DNA of 64,000 nt, from positions 62,001 to 126,000 of the forward strand of contig NZ_JABUYL010000001.1 of assembly GCF_014897315.1 (NCBI RefSeq). The letters are read 5' to 3'. The stretch comes from Proteus sp. FME41. Lineage in GTDB: Bacteria > Pseudomonadota > Gammaproteobacteria > Enterobacterales > Enterobacteriaceae. The notes under the pieces are model-generated. The model saw nothing but the letters and a program-made list of their open reading frames with translations. It did no database searches and was not told the DNA's origin. Positions 30,671-41,111 of the stretch are shown here, piece by piece. Every line of letters starts with the position of its first letter. The first letter of the stretch is position 1. A program made the translations under genes and the position numbers.

Positions 30671-31159
30671 ATGATGATACGATATTCAGGTAGGTTTCAA
30701 GAATTCCCCAACAATAATTTTATTGCGCATACATATGATTTCTTTATTGATGAATTTAATTTTATTTTGTTTTTTACTCAAATTAACATTATGGATAAAG
30801 CATATCTTTGTTATCGAAGTGAAGAAGCTGGATTTGAAATTATAGATAACTGTTATGATTTAAAATTTGATAGAAAAGAAAATTTTCTTAATGAAACGTA
30901 TTATAAGCCGCCAGAAAAAGGGAAGTGTTCACGAAAATTTCATTTTCAAAAAGAATTAACTGAAGCGTTAGAAATGATAATTACTCTTCATTGTAAGATA
31001 TATGGCTCTAAAGCATATTTGTTTATTGCAGAAAACCATAAATTAAAGCGCTATTATGATAGAGTTTTACAGGCTTTGTCGGTTGAAGTAGTATCAATTA
31101 TTACCCATGATATTGGAGAAACGGGGAGAGGATATGCTATCAAAACACGATATTTCTAA
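30671..31159 (+). CDS. Hypothetical protein of accessory cassette, first gene
   Basis: A 162-residue protein I do not recognise. It has an aromatic- and asparagine-rich N-terminus (FIAHTYDFFIDEFNFILFF), a basic middle (PPEKGKCSRKFHF) and a predicted helix-strand C-terminus ending in GYAIKTRYF. No signal peptide or clear membrane helix is visible. The start is uncertain: ATG 30671 lacks a good ribosome site, and the internal ATG 30791 (MDKAYLCYRSEE) is an alternative. It overlaps the next small gene by 26 bases and lies inside a 40-bp direct repeat pair. A toxin/antitoxin or effector/immunity role is only a contextual guess. Confidence 0.6.
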   Translation: MMIRYSGRFQEFPNNNFIAHTYDFFIDEFNFILFFTQINIMDKAYLCYRSEEAGFEIIDNCYDLKFDRKENFLNETYYKPPEKGKCSRKFHFQKELTEALEMIITLHCKIYGSKAYLFIAENHKLKRYYDRVLQALSVEVVSIITHDIGETGRGYAIKTRYF

Positions 31160-31277
31160 ATTGAAAAAAATGAGTGTAATGGAACGTAAAATAGAAGCAA
31201 TGCGCCAGCTTAAATCTTCCTATGATCAGGCAAACAAAAGCAATTTGATCTCTTCTCGTACAGTAAAAAACAAATAA
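31134..31277 (+). CDS. Hypothetical 47-residue protein of accessory cassette, second gene
   Basis: A short basic, probably helical protein (MLSKHDISKLKKMSVMERKI...). Its ATG sits in a different frame inside the end of the upstream gene (26-base overlap) and is preceded by a strong GGGGAGAGG site, so translation looks coupled. The stop codon falls inside the right copy of the 40-bp repeat. No family recognised. Size, order and overlap resemble many small antitoxin or accessory partners, but nothing in the sequence proves this. Confidence 0.6.
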   Translation: MLSKHDISKLKKMSVMERKIEAMRQLKSSYDQANKSNLISSRTVKNK

Positions 31278-31309
31278 ATTTCAACGGCACTTAAATTAAG
31301 TGCCGTTTT
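31270..31309. repeat. 40-bp direct repeat, right copy
   Basis: Identical to 30478-30517. It includes the last codon and stop of the 47-residue gene and a complete terminator. Confidence 0.9.
31283..31309 (+). terminator. Terminator of the accessory cassette (copy of the kdsB terminator)
   Basis: Same stem as at 30491-30515, followed by TTTT. It lies between the cassette and convergent elyC and may work in both directions. Confidence 0.85.
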
Positions 31310-31336
31310 GGTATCATTCTGCGGAGAAATTTTTGA

Positions 31337-32167
31337 TTATTGGCTTTCGTCCTTATCAGATTGATGATTTTCATTTTCAGGAATAGTCGCTGGTTGCCCA
31401 GCAGGTTTTACTGATTGCCACATTGATCCTAAAAACTCATACCATGCACGTTCACTGTGTTGAAAATAAGTGGCGGAAGGAAAATATTTCTCCCAAGGAT
31501 GCAATGGAGAACTGATTGCTAATTGGTTAGCAGGTGCAACGATAGGTTTCATACCGCGAGCTAAAAAGAAACGTTCAGCACGGGCTAAATGGTTGGCAGA
31601 AGTCACAAGTAAAAATGGTTTCTTACCAATTAATTTATCAACTTCATAGGCTTCTTCTTCGGTATCTTTCGGTGTTGATAATGCGATAGTTCTCTCAGCA
31701 GGAACACCTAAAGATTGTGCCACTTGAGCTGCCACCTCTGCACTACTTATCTGATTAACACCTGCCCCACCTGTGAAAATGAGTATCGCATTAGGATTAC
31801 GATAATAAAGCCTTACACCTTCAGCAACACGAAATAAGCTATTGTTAAGAAGATTAGAACTGGGTGCCCAATCAGGGTTATAAGTAAATCCACCACCTAA
31901 AACAACAATGTAGTTCACATCTTGCTGCGAATTTTCTCGTAATTCATAACGAGCTTGATACTCTTTTTCACTTGGCATTAATAGTGTATCGGCAACAGGC
32001 TGTATGCCTAAAATAGTTAACAGAACAAGCACAACAGTGAGTAGACTTTTTCCGGTTTTTTGCCAACGAGTAAACCAAAGTAGTGCTAATGCAAAAAAGG
32101 CGATTAATAAGAGTAAAGGCAAGGGCATCAGAAAGCCTGCAACATATTTTTTGAGCAAAAACAGCAT
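31337..32167 (-). CDS. elyC: Envelope biogenesis factor ElyC (DUF218)
   Basis: Inner-membrane protein needed for normal peptidoglycan and lipid-carrier homeostasis in E. coli. Two N-terminal transmembrane segments (PLPLLLLIAFFALALLWF and LLTVVLVLLTILGIQ) precede a DUF218 domain with VVLGGGFTYNPDWAPSSNL, FTGGAG, and LLVTSANHLARAERFF. The 276 residues slightly exceed E. coli ElyC because of a charged C-terminal tail. It is divergent from cmoM and convergent with the accessory cassette; E. coli has ycbJ at the cassette's position. Confidence 0.92.
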   Translation of the reverse strand: MLFLLKKYVAGFLMPLPLLLLIAFFALALLWFTRWQKTGKSLLTVVLVLLTILGIQPVADTLLMPSEKEYQARYELRENSQQDVNYIVVLGGGFTYNPDWAPSSNLLNNSLFRVAEGVRLYYRNPNAILIFTGGAGVNQISSAEVAAQVAQSLGVPAERTIALSTPKDTEEEAYEVDKLIGKKPFLLVTSANHLARAERFFLARGMKPIVAPANQLAISSPLHPWEKYFPSATYFQHSERAWYEFLGSMWQSVKPAGQPATIPENENHQSDKDESQ

Positions 32168-32544
32168 AAATCATCCTAGATTGAGTGAAATACATGCAAT
32201 TGATAGCGAAAGCTTAGTGAAAACTAGGGGAATTCCAAGTCATTGTGTCAAAATAGCGAGCACAACAATGTTTCACTCAGTTTTTATCAATAGAAATAAA
32301 GAACCATTTAATTATTTATAAAACGAAAAACGTTTGAGCGTTAATTTTTTCATTAATAAGCGTTATATTTATACTGCGCTTTGCGAATAGTCTGATTCAT
32401 GGCTTATTTCTTTACAGAAAACAGTCAGTATCATAGAACACTGGTAAAATTGCTGTCTTTATTTTATGTACAGTGTCTCATATTTTTTGAATTTATCAGA
32501 ATGCAAAGAGCGCAAGTAGCAAGTTGTTATCATGAGGCGTTTTA
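32168..32544. other. Divergent intergenic region elyC/cmoM
   Basis: About 375 bases that must contain the promoters of both flanking genes. An AAAACGTTTG core resembling a PurR half-consensus occurs near 32327, but I do not count it as a site. No gene is visible. Confidence 0.45.
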
Positions 32545-33318
32545 ATGTCAGATCGTAATTTTGACGATATTGCAGATAAATTCTCCCGCAATATCTATGG
32601 CACAACAAAAGGCAAAATTCGCCAAGCTGTGATTTGGGAAGATCTACAACAATTATTGACTCTCTTACCTCATCGGCGTTTGCGGATTTTAGATGCAGGA
32701 GGAGGCGAAGGTTATTTTTCTCGCCAGCTTGCTCAATTAGGACACCAAATCATTTTATGTGACTTATCACAAGAGATGCTTAATCGCGCCAAAGAAGCGG
32801 CGATTGAAGAAGGTGTTGTCGAGAACATGACGTTTATTTGTTGTGCAGCTCAAGAGATTAAAGAGCATATTAATGAAAAGGTTGACTTAATTCTGTTTCA
32901 TGCCGTATTGGAGTGGATCACGGATCAGAAAGACGCCGTAAATGTTCTTACCGATATATTGCAACCTAATGGTATCTTATCGCTAATGTTTTACAATGCG
33001 AATGGCATTGTGATGAGAAACGCAATTTTAGGTAATTTTCATTTGGCAAACCCCGAAATTCCGCGTAGAAGAAAAAAATCGTTATCACCACAAAACCCAT
33101 TACAACCTGAAGATGTTTATCAATGGCTGGCTGAGTTTTCAATGACGATTTTAGGAAAAACGGGGGTGCGTGTTTTTCATGATTATTTGCAAAGTCGCCA
33201 ACTACAAAATAAAGATTTTCCATCATTGCTTGCACTAGAGCAACGATATTGTCGGCAAGAGCCCTACATCAGTCTGGGGCGTTACATTCATGTCATGGCA
33301 CAAAAGCGTGTAAATTAA
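32545..33318 (+). CDS. cmoM: tRNA 5-carboxymethoxyuridine methyltransferase
   Basis: SAM-dependent methyltransferase (formerly SmtA) that methylates cmo5U34 to mcmo5U in certain tRNAs. SAM motif I is LDAGGGEGYFSRQLAQ and is followed by ILCDLSQEML. The length is 257 residues. The gene starts MSDRNFDDIADKFSRNIYGT, as in E. coli. It lies 9 bases before mukF, so it heads the cmoM-mukF-mukE-mukB operon. Confidence 0.95.
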   Translation: MSDRNFDDIADKFSRNIYGTTKGKIRQAVIWEDLQQLLTLLPHRRLRILDAGGGEGYFSRQLAQLGHQIILCDLSQEMLNRAKEAAIEEGVVENMTFICCAAQEIKEHINEKVDLILFHAVLEWITDQKDAVNVLTDILQPNGILSLMFYNANGIVMRNAILGNFHLANPEIPRRRKKSLSPQNPLQPEDVYQWLAEFSMTILGKTGVRVFHDYLQSRQLQNKDFPSLLALEQRYCRQEPYISLGRYIHVMAQKRVN

Positions 33319-33327
33319 GGATGTACT

Positions 33328-34650
33328 ATGAGTGATTTTACCCAGACCGTTCCAGAGTTAGTGTCTTGGGCGAGAAAAAATGATTTCTCTATCTCACTGC
33401 CACCTGAAAGATTAGCTTTTTTGATGGCTGTTGCTGTATTAAATGGCGAGCGCCTTGATGGCGAAATCAGTGAAGGTGAGTTAATTGATGCCTTTAGAGA
33501 AGTATGCAAAGGCTTTGAGCAACCCATAGAATCAATACAAGTTCGTGCTAATAATGCCATTAATGACATGGTAAAGCAGCGGCTTTTTAACCGTTTTACC
33601 AGTGAACTGGTAGAGGGTAATGCAATATATCGTTTAACCCCGTTAGGCATTGGAATTAGTGATTACTATATCCGCCAGCGTGAGTTTTCATCGTTACGTT
33701 TGTCTATGCAGTTATCTATTGTTGCCGGTGAACTTGATTCCGCAGCCAGCTCTGCGGAAGATGGTGGAGATGAATATCATTGGCATCGTAATGTTTTTGC
33801 CCCCCTAAAATATTCTGTTGCAGAAATTTTCGATAGCATCGATTTATCTCAGCGAATAATGGATGAGCAGCAAAATACAGTAAAAGAAGATATTGCTGAA
33901 TTATTAAATCAAGATTGGCAAGCGGCAATTTCAAGCTGTGAGCAATTGTTATCTGAAACATCAGGCACATTAAGAGAGTTGCAAGATACACTTGAAGCGG
34001 CGGGAGATAAGCTTCAAGCCAATCTATTACGTATTCAAGAAGCAAATATGAATACGGGCCATGTTGAGCAAATTGATACACTAGTCTTTGAGCTTCAAAG
34101 CAAATTAGACCGCATTATTAGTTGGGGTCAACAATCTATTGATTTATGGATTGGCTATGACCGACATGTTCATAAATTTATTCGTACGGCGATTGATATG
34201 GATAAAAACCGTATTTTCTCTCGTCGGTTACGTCAATCGGTACAAAATTATTTTGAAAGCCCTTGGGCATTAACTTATGCCAATGCGGATAGGTTGTTTG
34301 ATATGCGTGATGAAGAGCTGACTTTACGTGATGAAGAAGTTACGGGTGAGCTGCCAGAAGAACTCGAATATCAAATGTTCAGTGAAGTGAACGAACAAAT
34401 AGCACAATGGGTAGAGCAAGAGCTGGCTTCTTACAAATTAGAACAACGAGCGTTAGATCTCAGTTCAGTGTTAGTTGAATACCTCAATCATTATCCACAA
34501 CCAAAACATTTTGATGTGGCACGTATTGTTATTGATCAAGCAGTACGATTAGGGGTTGCACGCGCTGAACTTGCGGGATTACCTGCAAAATGGTCAGAAA
34601 TTAACGAATATGGAGCTAAGGTACAGGCGCATGTCATCGATACATACTGA
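33328..34650 (+). CDS. mukF: Chromosome partition protein MukF (kleisin)
   Basis: Kleisin subunit of the MukBEF condensin that bridges MukB heads and binds MukE. It is 440 residues, the same as E. coli MukF. The N-terminal winged-helix region ([30 protein letters not shown]) and the long central helices ([25 protein letters not shown]) are clear. An AAGGATG element precedes the ATG. Its 3' end overlaps mukE by 20 bases. Confidence 0.97.
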   Translation: MSDFTQTVPELVSWARKNDFSISLPPERLAFLMAVAVLNGERLDGEISEGELIDAFREVCKGFEQPIESIQVRANNAINDMVKQRLFNRFTSELVEGNAIYRLTPLGIGISDYYIRQREFSSLRLSMQLSIVAGELDSAASSAEDGGDEYHWHRNVFAPLKYSVAEIFDSIDLSQRIMDEQQNTVKEDIAELLNQDWQAAISSCEQLLSETSGTLRELQDTLEAAGDKLQANLLRIQEANMNTGHVEQIDTLVFELQSKLDRIISWGQQSIDLWIGYDRHVHKFIRTAIDMDKNRIFSRRLRQSVQNYFESPWALTYANADRLFDMRDEELTLRDEEVTGELPEELEYQMFSEVNEQIAQWVEQELASYKLEQRALDLSSVLVEYLNHYPQPKHFDVARIVIDQAVRLGVARAELAGLPAKWSEINEYGAKVQAHVIDTY

Positions 34651-35362
34651 ACAATTTATGCCAGCAAAACTGGCTCAGGCATTAGCGAACTCACTTTTTC
34701 CTGAACTGGATAGTCAGTTACGTGCTGGCCGACACATCGGTATAGATTCTCTGGATAATCATGCTTTCTTGATGGACTTCCAAGATGAGTTATCCGATTT
34801 TTATGCGCGTTATAACGTCGAGTTAATTCGAGCACCAGAAGGCTTTTTCTATTTACGTCCTCGCTCGACCACACTTATCCCTCGCTCTGTTCTTTCTGAA
34901 ATGGATATGCTGGTAGGTAAAATTCTTTGTTATCTCTACCTAAGCCCAGAACGGTTAGCAAATCAGGGTATATTCACTGTTCAAGAATTGTTTGATGAAT
35001 TGAGAACGTTAGCGGATGAAACCAAACTGCTTCGTTTAGTCAATCAGCGCTCAACAGGCTCTGATCTTGATTTACAAAAATTACAAGAAAAAATGAGAAC
35101 ATCTCTTAATCGCTTACGTCGCTTAGGAATGATCTCGTTTTTATTAAATGACTTACAGCGTTTTTCAATCACTGAATCAGTGTTCCGTTTCGGTGCTGAT
35201 GTGCGTAGTGGTGATTCACCCATTGAAGCACAAATGCGCATGATCCGTGATGGTGAAGCAATGGCACTTGATACGGGATCAGACACACCAAACGATGAAG
35301 AAGAAAATGACGATGAGCATTTACAGTCGAGTGAAGATGATGCGGAGGAAGAAAATAAATGA
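34631..35362 (+). CDS. mukE: Chromosome partition protein MukE
   Basis: Winged-helix (KITE) subunit of MukBEF that binds MukF and DNA. ATG 34631 ([30 protein letters not shown]) is chosen by similarity to E. coli MukE and gives 243 residues; the longer open frame upstream is just the alternative frame of mukF. The block AHRF-free [18 protein letters not shown] is typical. The C-terminal tail is strongly acidic ([20 protein letters not shown]). It overlaps mukF by 20 bases and mukB by 4 (ATGA). Confidence 0.96.
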   Translation: MSSIHTEQFMPAKLAQALANSLFPELDSQLRAGRHIGIDSLDNHAFLMDFQDELSDFYARYNVELIRAPEGFFYLRPRSTTLIPRSVLSEMDMLVGKILCYLYLSPERLANQGIFTVQELFDELRTLADETKLLRLVNQRSTGSDLDLQKLQEKMRTSLNRLRRLGMISFLLNDLQRFSITESVFRFGADVRSGDSPIEAQMRMIRDGEAMALDTGSDTPNDEEENDDEHLQSSEDDAEEENK

Positions 35363-38300
35363 TTGAACGGGGAAAATTTCGCTCATTAACATTGATCAAC
35401 TGGAATGGCTTTTTTGCTCGTACTTTTGATTTAGATGAGTTGGTGACTACGTTATCAGGCGGAAATGGTGCAGGTAAATCAACCACCATGGCTGCATTTA
35501 TCACAGCTATGATCCCTGATCTCACTTTACTTCACTTTCGTAATACCACAGAAGCAGGATCGACAAGCGGATCACGTGATAAAGGGTTATACGGGAAACT
35601 GCGTCCTGGTGTGTGTTATGCCGTATTGGATGTGATTAACTCACGACATTTACGTGCAGTGGTTGGTGTGCGTTTACAACAGATTGCAGGACGTGATAAA
35701 AAAGTCGATATCAAACCCTTTATGATCCAAGGGTTGCCTATGGCAGAGAATCCAACAGAAATCTTAACGCAAGCTGTTGCCGATCGCCAAGCACGTGTGT
35801 TACCGCTAAATGAATTAAAAGAAAAAGTCGAAGCGATTGATGGTGTTGTTTTTAGACAATTTAATTCAATCACTGATTTCCATTCTGTTATGTTTGATTT
35901 AGGGGTTATTCCTAAACGTTTACGTTCAGCAAGCGATCGCGCGAAATTCTATCGTTTAATTGAAGCATCGTTGTATGGGGGGATTTCGAGTGCAATTACC
36001 CGTTCTTTACGTGACTACTTATTACCTGAAAATAGCGGTGTAAGAAAAGCATTTCAAGATATGGAAGGGGCATTGCGGGAAAACCGTATGACACTTGAAG
36101 CGATTCGTGTCACTCAATCTGATCGTGATTTATTTAAACACCTGATTACAGAAGCAACCTCTTATGTTGCGGCTGACTATATGCGCCATGCCAATGAAAG
36201 GCGTGTTCATCTTGATGAAGCTTTAAATGTACGTCGAGAATTATGGAGTCAGCGAAAATCTATTAATAATGAAGCCTACCGTTTTGTTGAAATGGGCAAA
36301 GAGTTAGAAGAACAACAAGCGCTTTCTTCTGATCTTGAAGCGGATTATCAAGCGGCAAGTGACCGATTAAACTTGGTACAAAATGCGGTTCGTCAGCAAG
36401 AAAAAATTGATCGTTATGTTGCTGATGTGGAAGAGATAACTTTCCGCTTAGAAGAACAAAGCGAAGTTGTTGAAGAAGCTGCGTCTAAGAAAGAAGAGCT
36501 TGAAGCGCGGGTTGAGTCCGCGGAAGAAGAAGTGGATGAACTAAAAAATCAGTTGGCAGATTATCAACAAGCATTAGACGTGCAACAAACACGTGCTATT
36601 CAATATCGCCAAGCTGTGCAAGCCTTAGAGCGTGCTAAAGCACAATGTGATATTGCTGATTTAGATGAAAGTAATGCTGATCAGTGGGCTGAACGTATTC
36701 AAGCAAAAATTCAAACCATTACTCACACCTTGCTTTCTATGGAACAGAAACTCAATGTTTCTGATGCCGCGAAAACACAATTTGATCAAGCCTATAAACT
36801 GGTTAGCACCATTGTAGGTGAGGTTGATCGTAAAGATGCATGGAGTGCAGCTAAAACGGCGTTACGTGAATGGTCTTCGCATCGACATCAAGCTGACAGG
36901 GTTCATCCTATCAGAATGCAGTTAGCAGAGTTAGAGCAACGTTTACATCAACGAAATAATGCTCAGCACCAGCTTGAAGAATTTAATAAACACCATGGTA
37001 AATCCATGGAGCCTGACGATCTCTTAATTCTACAAGATGAGCTAGAAGCTAAAATTGAAGAACTTAGCGATTATGTCAATGAGTCTGGTGAACATCGCAT
37101 GCAAATGCGTCAAGAGCTCGATCAACTCAAACAACAAATTGAAAAATTAAAGAAACAAGCCCCCGCATGGCTTGCGGCACAAGATGCATTAACGCAATTA
37201 TGTGAGCAGACTCGTCAATCTTTTGAAACGGGCCATCAAGTAACAGAATATATGCAGCAGTTACTTGAAAAAGAGCGTGAAGCCACCGTATTACGTGATG
37301 AAACTGCAACGCGTAAACAGCAAATCGAAGCACAAATTGAACGTTTAAGTCAGCCAAGTGGTGCTGAAGATGGGCGGTTAATTACGTTAGCAGAGCGCTT
37401 TAATGGGGTCCTATTATCAGAGATTTATGATGATATTACGTTAGATGATGCACCTTATTTCTCTGCATTATATGGTCCTGCACGCCATGCTATTGTGGTA
37501 CAAGATCTCGCTCCAATTCAGGAACAATTAGAAACATTAGAAGATTGTCCTGAAGATCTCTATTTTATTGAAGGTGATCCACAATCTTTCGATGACAGTG
37601 TATTTAATGCACAAGAGATGAATAAAGCGGTTCTGATTAAAAGCTCAGATAGACAATGGCGTTATTCTCGTTACCCAGAAATTCCACTTTTTGGTCGTGC
37701 AGCGCGTGAAAACCAATTAGAGATTTTATCTCGTCAACGAGATGAGCTTTCTGAGCTTTATGCAACACAAGCTTTTGACGTGCAGAAAATTCAACGTGCT
37801 CACCATGCTTTTAGTCAATTTGTCGGACAACATATTTCAGTGGCCTTTGAAGCCGATCCTGAAGAAGATATCCGCCAACTTAATCAAAGACGTAATGAGC
37901 TAGAAAGAGCACTCGCACAGTATGAAGAAAGTACTCAGCAGCAACGTCAACATTATGCCCGTGCTAAAGAGTCACTGAATTTACTTAATAAACTGATCCC
38001 TCAAGTGAATATCTTGATGGATGAAACGCTGATTGATCGCGTTGAAGAGCTCCGTGAGGAGCTGTATACCGCTGAAGAATCTATGCGTCACTTACAACGT
38101 CATGAAAAAGCGTTAGCAACCCTAGAGCCTATTGCGTCAATTTTACAAAGTGATCCTCAAGAGCATGAACAATTAGCACAAGATTACGAACAAGCTAAAG
38201 TAGAGCAACAGCGTTATCAACAACAAGCTTTCTTGCTGGTGGAAGTGGCACAACGTCGCGCGCACTTTAGCTATAGTGATGCCGTTGAAATTGTCAGTGA

Positions 38301-39819
38301 AAACAGCGATCTTAACGAAAAGTTACGTCACCGTTTAGAAATGGCTGAGACAGAACGTACGACAGCAAGAGAGCTTTATCGTCAACAACAAGCCCAATGT
38401 GCTCAATTTAATCAAGTGTTGGCCTCATTAAAGAGCTCTTTTGATACTAAATCTGAATTGCTTAGAGAGCTTGAGCAAGAGATGCGTGACACGGGGATCC
38501 AAATTGATGTTGGTGCTGAAACCAGAGCAAAAGAGCTACGTGATCAACGTTATTCGGCAGTCAGTGCTAACCGTACTCGTATTAGTCAACTTGAGCGTGA
38601 TATCGCATTGAGTGAAGCGGAACGCGATAATCTGACTAAAAAAATTCGTAAACTTGAGCGTGATTATATTCAAATCCGTGAACATGTTGTGAGTGCAAAA
38701 GCGGGTTGGTGTGCAGTAATGCGATTGGTCAAAGAAAATGGTATGGAACGTCGTTTACATCGTCGAGACTTTGCTTATCTTTCTGCGGATGAATTACGTT
38801 CAATGTCGGATAAAGCGTTAGGAGCATTGCGTCAAGCAGTTGCTGATAATGAATATTTACGCGATGCATTACGTCGTTCTGAGGATGCTAAATATCCTGA
38901 TCGTAAAGTTCAGTTCTTTATTGCGGTATACCAGCATTTAAGAGAGCGTATTCGCCAAGATATTATTAAAACAGACGATCCGGTTGATGCAATTGAACAG
39001 ATGGAAATTGAGCTAGCTCGCTTAACGGAAGAATTGACCAACCGTGAGCAGAAATTAGCGATCAGTTCACGCAGTGTGGCAAATATTATCCGTAAAACTA
39101 TTCAGCGCGAACAAAACCGTATTCGGATGCTAAACCAAGGTTTGCAAGCGGTTTCATTTGGTCAAGTGCGTGGTGTGCGACTTAACGTCAATATTCGTGA
39201 AAGTCATCAAGTACTTCTTGATGTGTTATCTGAAGAAGACAATCAATACCAAGACTTATTTAAAAACCAAAACCTCACGTTCTCTGAAGCAATGGCGAAA
39301 CTTTATCAACGTCTCAACCCACAAGTGGATATTGGACAACGGATGCCTCAAACTGTGGGTGAAGAACTGCTAGATTACCGTAATTATCTTGAAATGGATG
39401 TTGAAGTTAATCGTGGACCAGAAGGGTGGTTAAAAGCCGAAAGTGGTGCTTTATCTACTGGTGAAGCGATTGGTACGGGGATGTCAATTTTAGTGATGGT
39501 TGTACAAAGCTGGGAAGAAGAATCACGACGTTTAAGAGGAAAAGATATTTCACCTTGTCGTTTACTTTTCCTTGATGAAGCCGCGCGTTTAGATGCGAAA
39601 TCTATCGCAACGTTATTTGAACTGTGTGACCGTTTAGATATGCAGCTCATTATTGCAGCACCTGAAAATATTAGCCCAGAAAAAGGCACAACCTATAAAC
39701 TAGTCCGTAAAGTGTTCAATGGAACAGAACATGTTCATGTTGTTGGATTAAAAGGGTTTGGTCAACAGGCTGAAAAAGATAAAATTGCATCATCAAATGT
39801 TGCTGAAATAACAGAATAG
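35359..39819 (+). CDS. mukB: Chromosome partition protein MukB (SMC-like)
   Basis: SMC-type ATPase of the MukBEF condensin. The head is split: Walker [12 protein letters not shown] lies near residue 35, while the signature [15 protein letters not shown] and Walker [14 protein letters not shown] lie in the last 130 residues. Between them are two long coiled-coil arms, rich in E, Q, R and L, around a globular hinge at about residues 665-780 ([21 protein letters not shown]). The length is 1486 residues, as in E. coli. Together with MukF and MukE it organises the chromosome. A terminator follows. Confidence 0.98.
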   Translation: MIERGKFRSLTLINWNGFFARTFDLDELVTTLSGGNGAGKSTTMAAFITAMIPDLTLLHFRNTTEAGSTSGSRDKGLYGKLRPGVCYAVLDVINSRHLRAVVGVRLQQIAGRDKKVDIKPFMIQGLPMAENPTEILTQAVADRQARVLPLNELKEKVEAIDGVVFRQFNSITDFHSVMFDLGVIPKRLRSASDRAKFYRLIEASLYGGISSAITRSLRDYLLPENSGVRKAFQDMEGALRENRMTLEAIRVTQSDRDLFKHLITEATSYVAADYMRHANERRVHLDEALNVRRELWSQRKSINNEAYRFVEMGKELEEQQALSSDLEADYQAASDRLNLVQNAVRQQEKIDRYVADVEEITFRLEEQSEVVEEAASKKEELEARVESAEEEVDELKNQLADYQQALDVQQTRAIQYRQAVQALERAKAQCDIADLDESNADQWAERIQAKIQTITHTLLSMEQKLNVSDAAKTQFDQAYKLVSTIVGEVDRKDAWSAAKTALREWSSHRHQADRVHPIRMQLAELEQRLHQRNNAQHQLEEFNKHHGKSMEPDDLLILQDELEAKIEELSDYVNESGEHRMQMRQELDQLKQQIEKLKKQAPAWLAAQDALTQLCEQTRQSFETGHQVTEYMQQLLEKEREATVLRDETATRKQQIEAQIERLSQPSGAEDGRLITLAERFNGVLLSEIYDDITLDDAPYFSALYGPARHAIVVQDLAPIQEQLETLEDCPEDLYFIEGDPQSFDDSVFNAQEMNKAVLIKSSDRQWRYSRYPEIPLFGRAARENQLEILSRQRDELSELYATQAFDVQKIQRAHHAFSQFVGQHISVAFEADPEEDIRQLNQRRNELERALAQYEESTQQQRQHYARAKESLNLLNKLIPQVNILMDETLIDRVEELREELYTAEESMRHLQRHEKALATLEPIASILQSDPQEHEQLAQDYEQAKVEQQRYQQQAFLLVEVAQRRAHFSYSDAVEIVSENSDLNEKLRHRLEMAETERTTARELYRQQQAQCAQFNQVLASLKSSFDTKSELLRELEQEMRDTGIQIDVGAETRAKELRDQRYSAVSANRTRISQLERDIALSEAERDNLTKKIRKLERDYIQIREHVVSAKAGWCAVMRLVKENGMERRLHRRDFAYLSADELRSMSDKALGALRQAVADNEYLRDALRRSEDAKYPDRKVQFFIAVYQHLRERIRQDIIKTDDPVDAIEQMEIELARLTEELTNREQKLAISSRSVANIIRKTIQREQNRIRMLNQGLQAVSFGQVRGVRLNVNIRESHQVLLDVLSEEDNQYQDLFKNQNLTFSEAMAKLYQRLNPQVDIGQRMPQTVGEELLDYRNYLEMDVEVNRGPEGWLKAESGALSTGEAIGTGMSILVMVVQSWEEESRRLRGKDISPCRLLFLDEAARLDAKSIATLFELCDRLDMQLIIAAPENISPEKGTTYKLVRKVFNGTEHVHVVGLKGFGQQAEKDKIASSNVAEITE

Positions 39820-39853
39820 TTTTATTTCGTGACTTGCTTTAAATTGGCAAATA

Positions 39854-39896
39854 GAAAGGCGCTATGGGCATATGCTTATGGCGCTTTCTTTTTCCA
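39854..39896 (+). terminator. Terminator of the muk operon
   Basis: Imperfect hairpin GAAAGGCGC...GCGCTTTC with a second inner stem (TATGGGC/GCTTATG), followed by TTTTT. Confidence 0.7.
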
Positions 39897-40044
39897 AAGT
39901 GTTAGATAGATCAAAAAATGAAAGTAAATTAACAAAAAAATGAAAATTTAAACAACGTAACGTGCGCTATCTCTCATTTAAATGTAATCGTGATGTCTAT
40001 GATTGTTCCCGTATGTGATTAATATAAAAATTAAAGGAAAGAGA

Positions 40045-40758
40045 ATGCGTAAAGTCACGTTAGCTTTTAGTGCAATTGCTTTAGCGTTAAGTTTAAATGG
40101 CGCGGCAATGGCAAAAGTTCATATGCCAGAAGTAGTGAGTCCAGGTGTTACTGTTGCTCAATTAGCACAACAACAACCTATTAACTGGGTTTCTGTTGCA
40201 GATATCGAGAAAAGCTTAGCAGGCCAAGCGCCGATGGCGGTTGGTTTCGATATTGATGACACCGTTCTGTTCTCAAGCCCAGGTTTTTATCGTGGTAAAT
40301 TGGAATATTCTCCGAATGATTTCAGTTACCTGAAAAACCCAGAATTCTGGGAAAAAATGAATAACGAATGGGATAAATTCAGTATGCCTAAACAAGTCGG
40401 TATCGATCTTGTTCAGATGCACTTAAAACGTGGAGATACTGTTTATTTCATTACGGGTCGTACTCAAACTAAAACTGAGACTGTGACCAAATATGTTCAA
40501 GAAGGGTTGAATATTCCAGCAGATAAAATGCAATCGGTTATTTTTGCTGGTGACCAACCTGGTGCAAATAACAAAGTAAGCTGGATGCGTGATCATAAAC
40601 TGAAAATTTACTACGGTGATGCGGATGCGGATATCGCAGCAGCAGATGAGCTAGGTATCCGTGGTGTCCGTATTCTGCGTGCAGCTAACTCTTCTTACCA
40701 ACCACTGCCTAAAGCAGGTCAGTTTGGTGAAGAAGTCGTTATCAATTCAGAATACTAA
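40045..40758 (+). CDS. aphA: Class B acid phosphatase
   Basis: Periplasmic, metal-dependent non-specific acid phosphatase of the HAD-like DDDD family. A signal peptide ([23 protein letters not shown]) is followed by the mature protein. HAD motif I is [14 protein letters not shown], motif II includes [11 protein letters not shown], and motif III/IV is [15 protein letters not shown] 40045 is preceded by AAAGGAAAGA and gives 237 residues, as in E. coli AphA; the GTG/ATG frame upstream to 40003 is leader. In E. coli aphA lies elsewhere, so its place between mukB and ldtD is lineage specific. Confidence 0.94.
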   Translation: MRKVTLAFSAIALALSLNGAAMAKVHMPEVVSPGVTVAQLAQQQPINWVSVADIEKSLAGQAPMAVGFDIDDTVLFSSPGFYRGKLEYSPNDFSYLKNPEFWEKMNNEWDKFSMPKQVGIDLVQMHLKRGDTVYFITGRTQTKTETVTKYVQEGLNIPADKMQSVIFAGDQPGANNKVSWMRDHKLKIYYGDADADIAAADELGIRGVRILRAANSSYQPLPKAGQFGEEVVINSEY

Positions 40759-40787
40759 TTTTTACCCTTTGTTTACCTTTATTTGTT

Positions 40788-40813
40788 AGGCGCAGAAAAC
40801 TGCGCCTTTTTCT
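40788..40813 (+). terminator. Terminator of aphA
   Basis: AGGCGCAG/CTGCGCCT stem with an AAAA loop, followed by TTTTT. Confidence 0.9.
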
Positions 40814-41111
40814 ATTTTAAAACGCCTTCCATGTCGATAATCTTATTTATCGATTCTCTATTCTTCGTTTATTATTGATATATTCATTTTAAAATAAGTT
40901 GTCTTTTATTACTTATGTGCAATTTTATTTAACATATAGTATTGAATATAAAAACAGCTAAATAGTCTTTTTTTGATTAAATAAAATTAAATTCCCATCA
41001 AAGGTTTATAAAACTTTAAAAATATTAGTTTATTCCTATAAAATTCTTTTCCAAGCTCATCTATTATTCTAGGATACCAAAATAATAATAAGGAATGAGG
41101 GTAGAGGATTT
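40814..41111. other. Intergenic region before ldtD
   Basis: About 300 bases of AT-rich sequence that should hold the ldtD promoter. The last bases carry a GAATGAGGGTAGAGG ribosome-site region. No gene is visible. Confidence 0.5.

Noticed and set aside
32320-32340. PurR-like AAAACGTTTG core between elyC and cmoM
   Set aside because: Flanks do not match the consensus, and neither neighbour is a known purine-regulated gene; likely chance.
33716-34081. Reverse-strand frame of 121 codons inside mukF
   Set aside because: Lies wholly within mukF, with no ribosome site and no recognisable motif.
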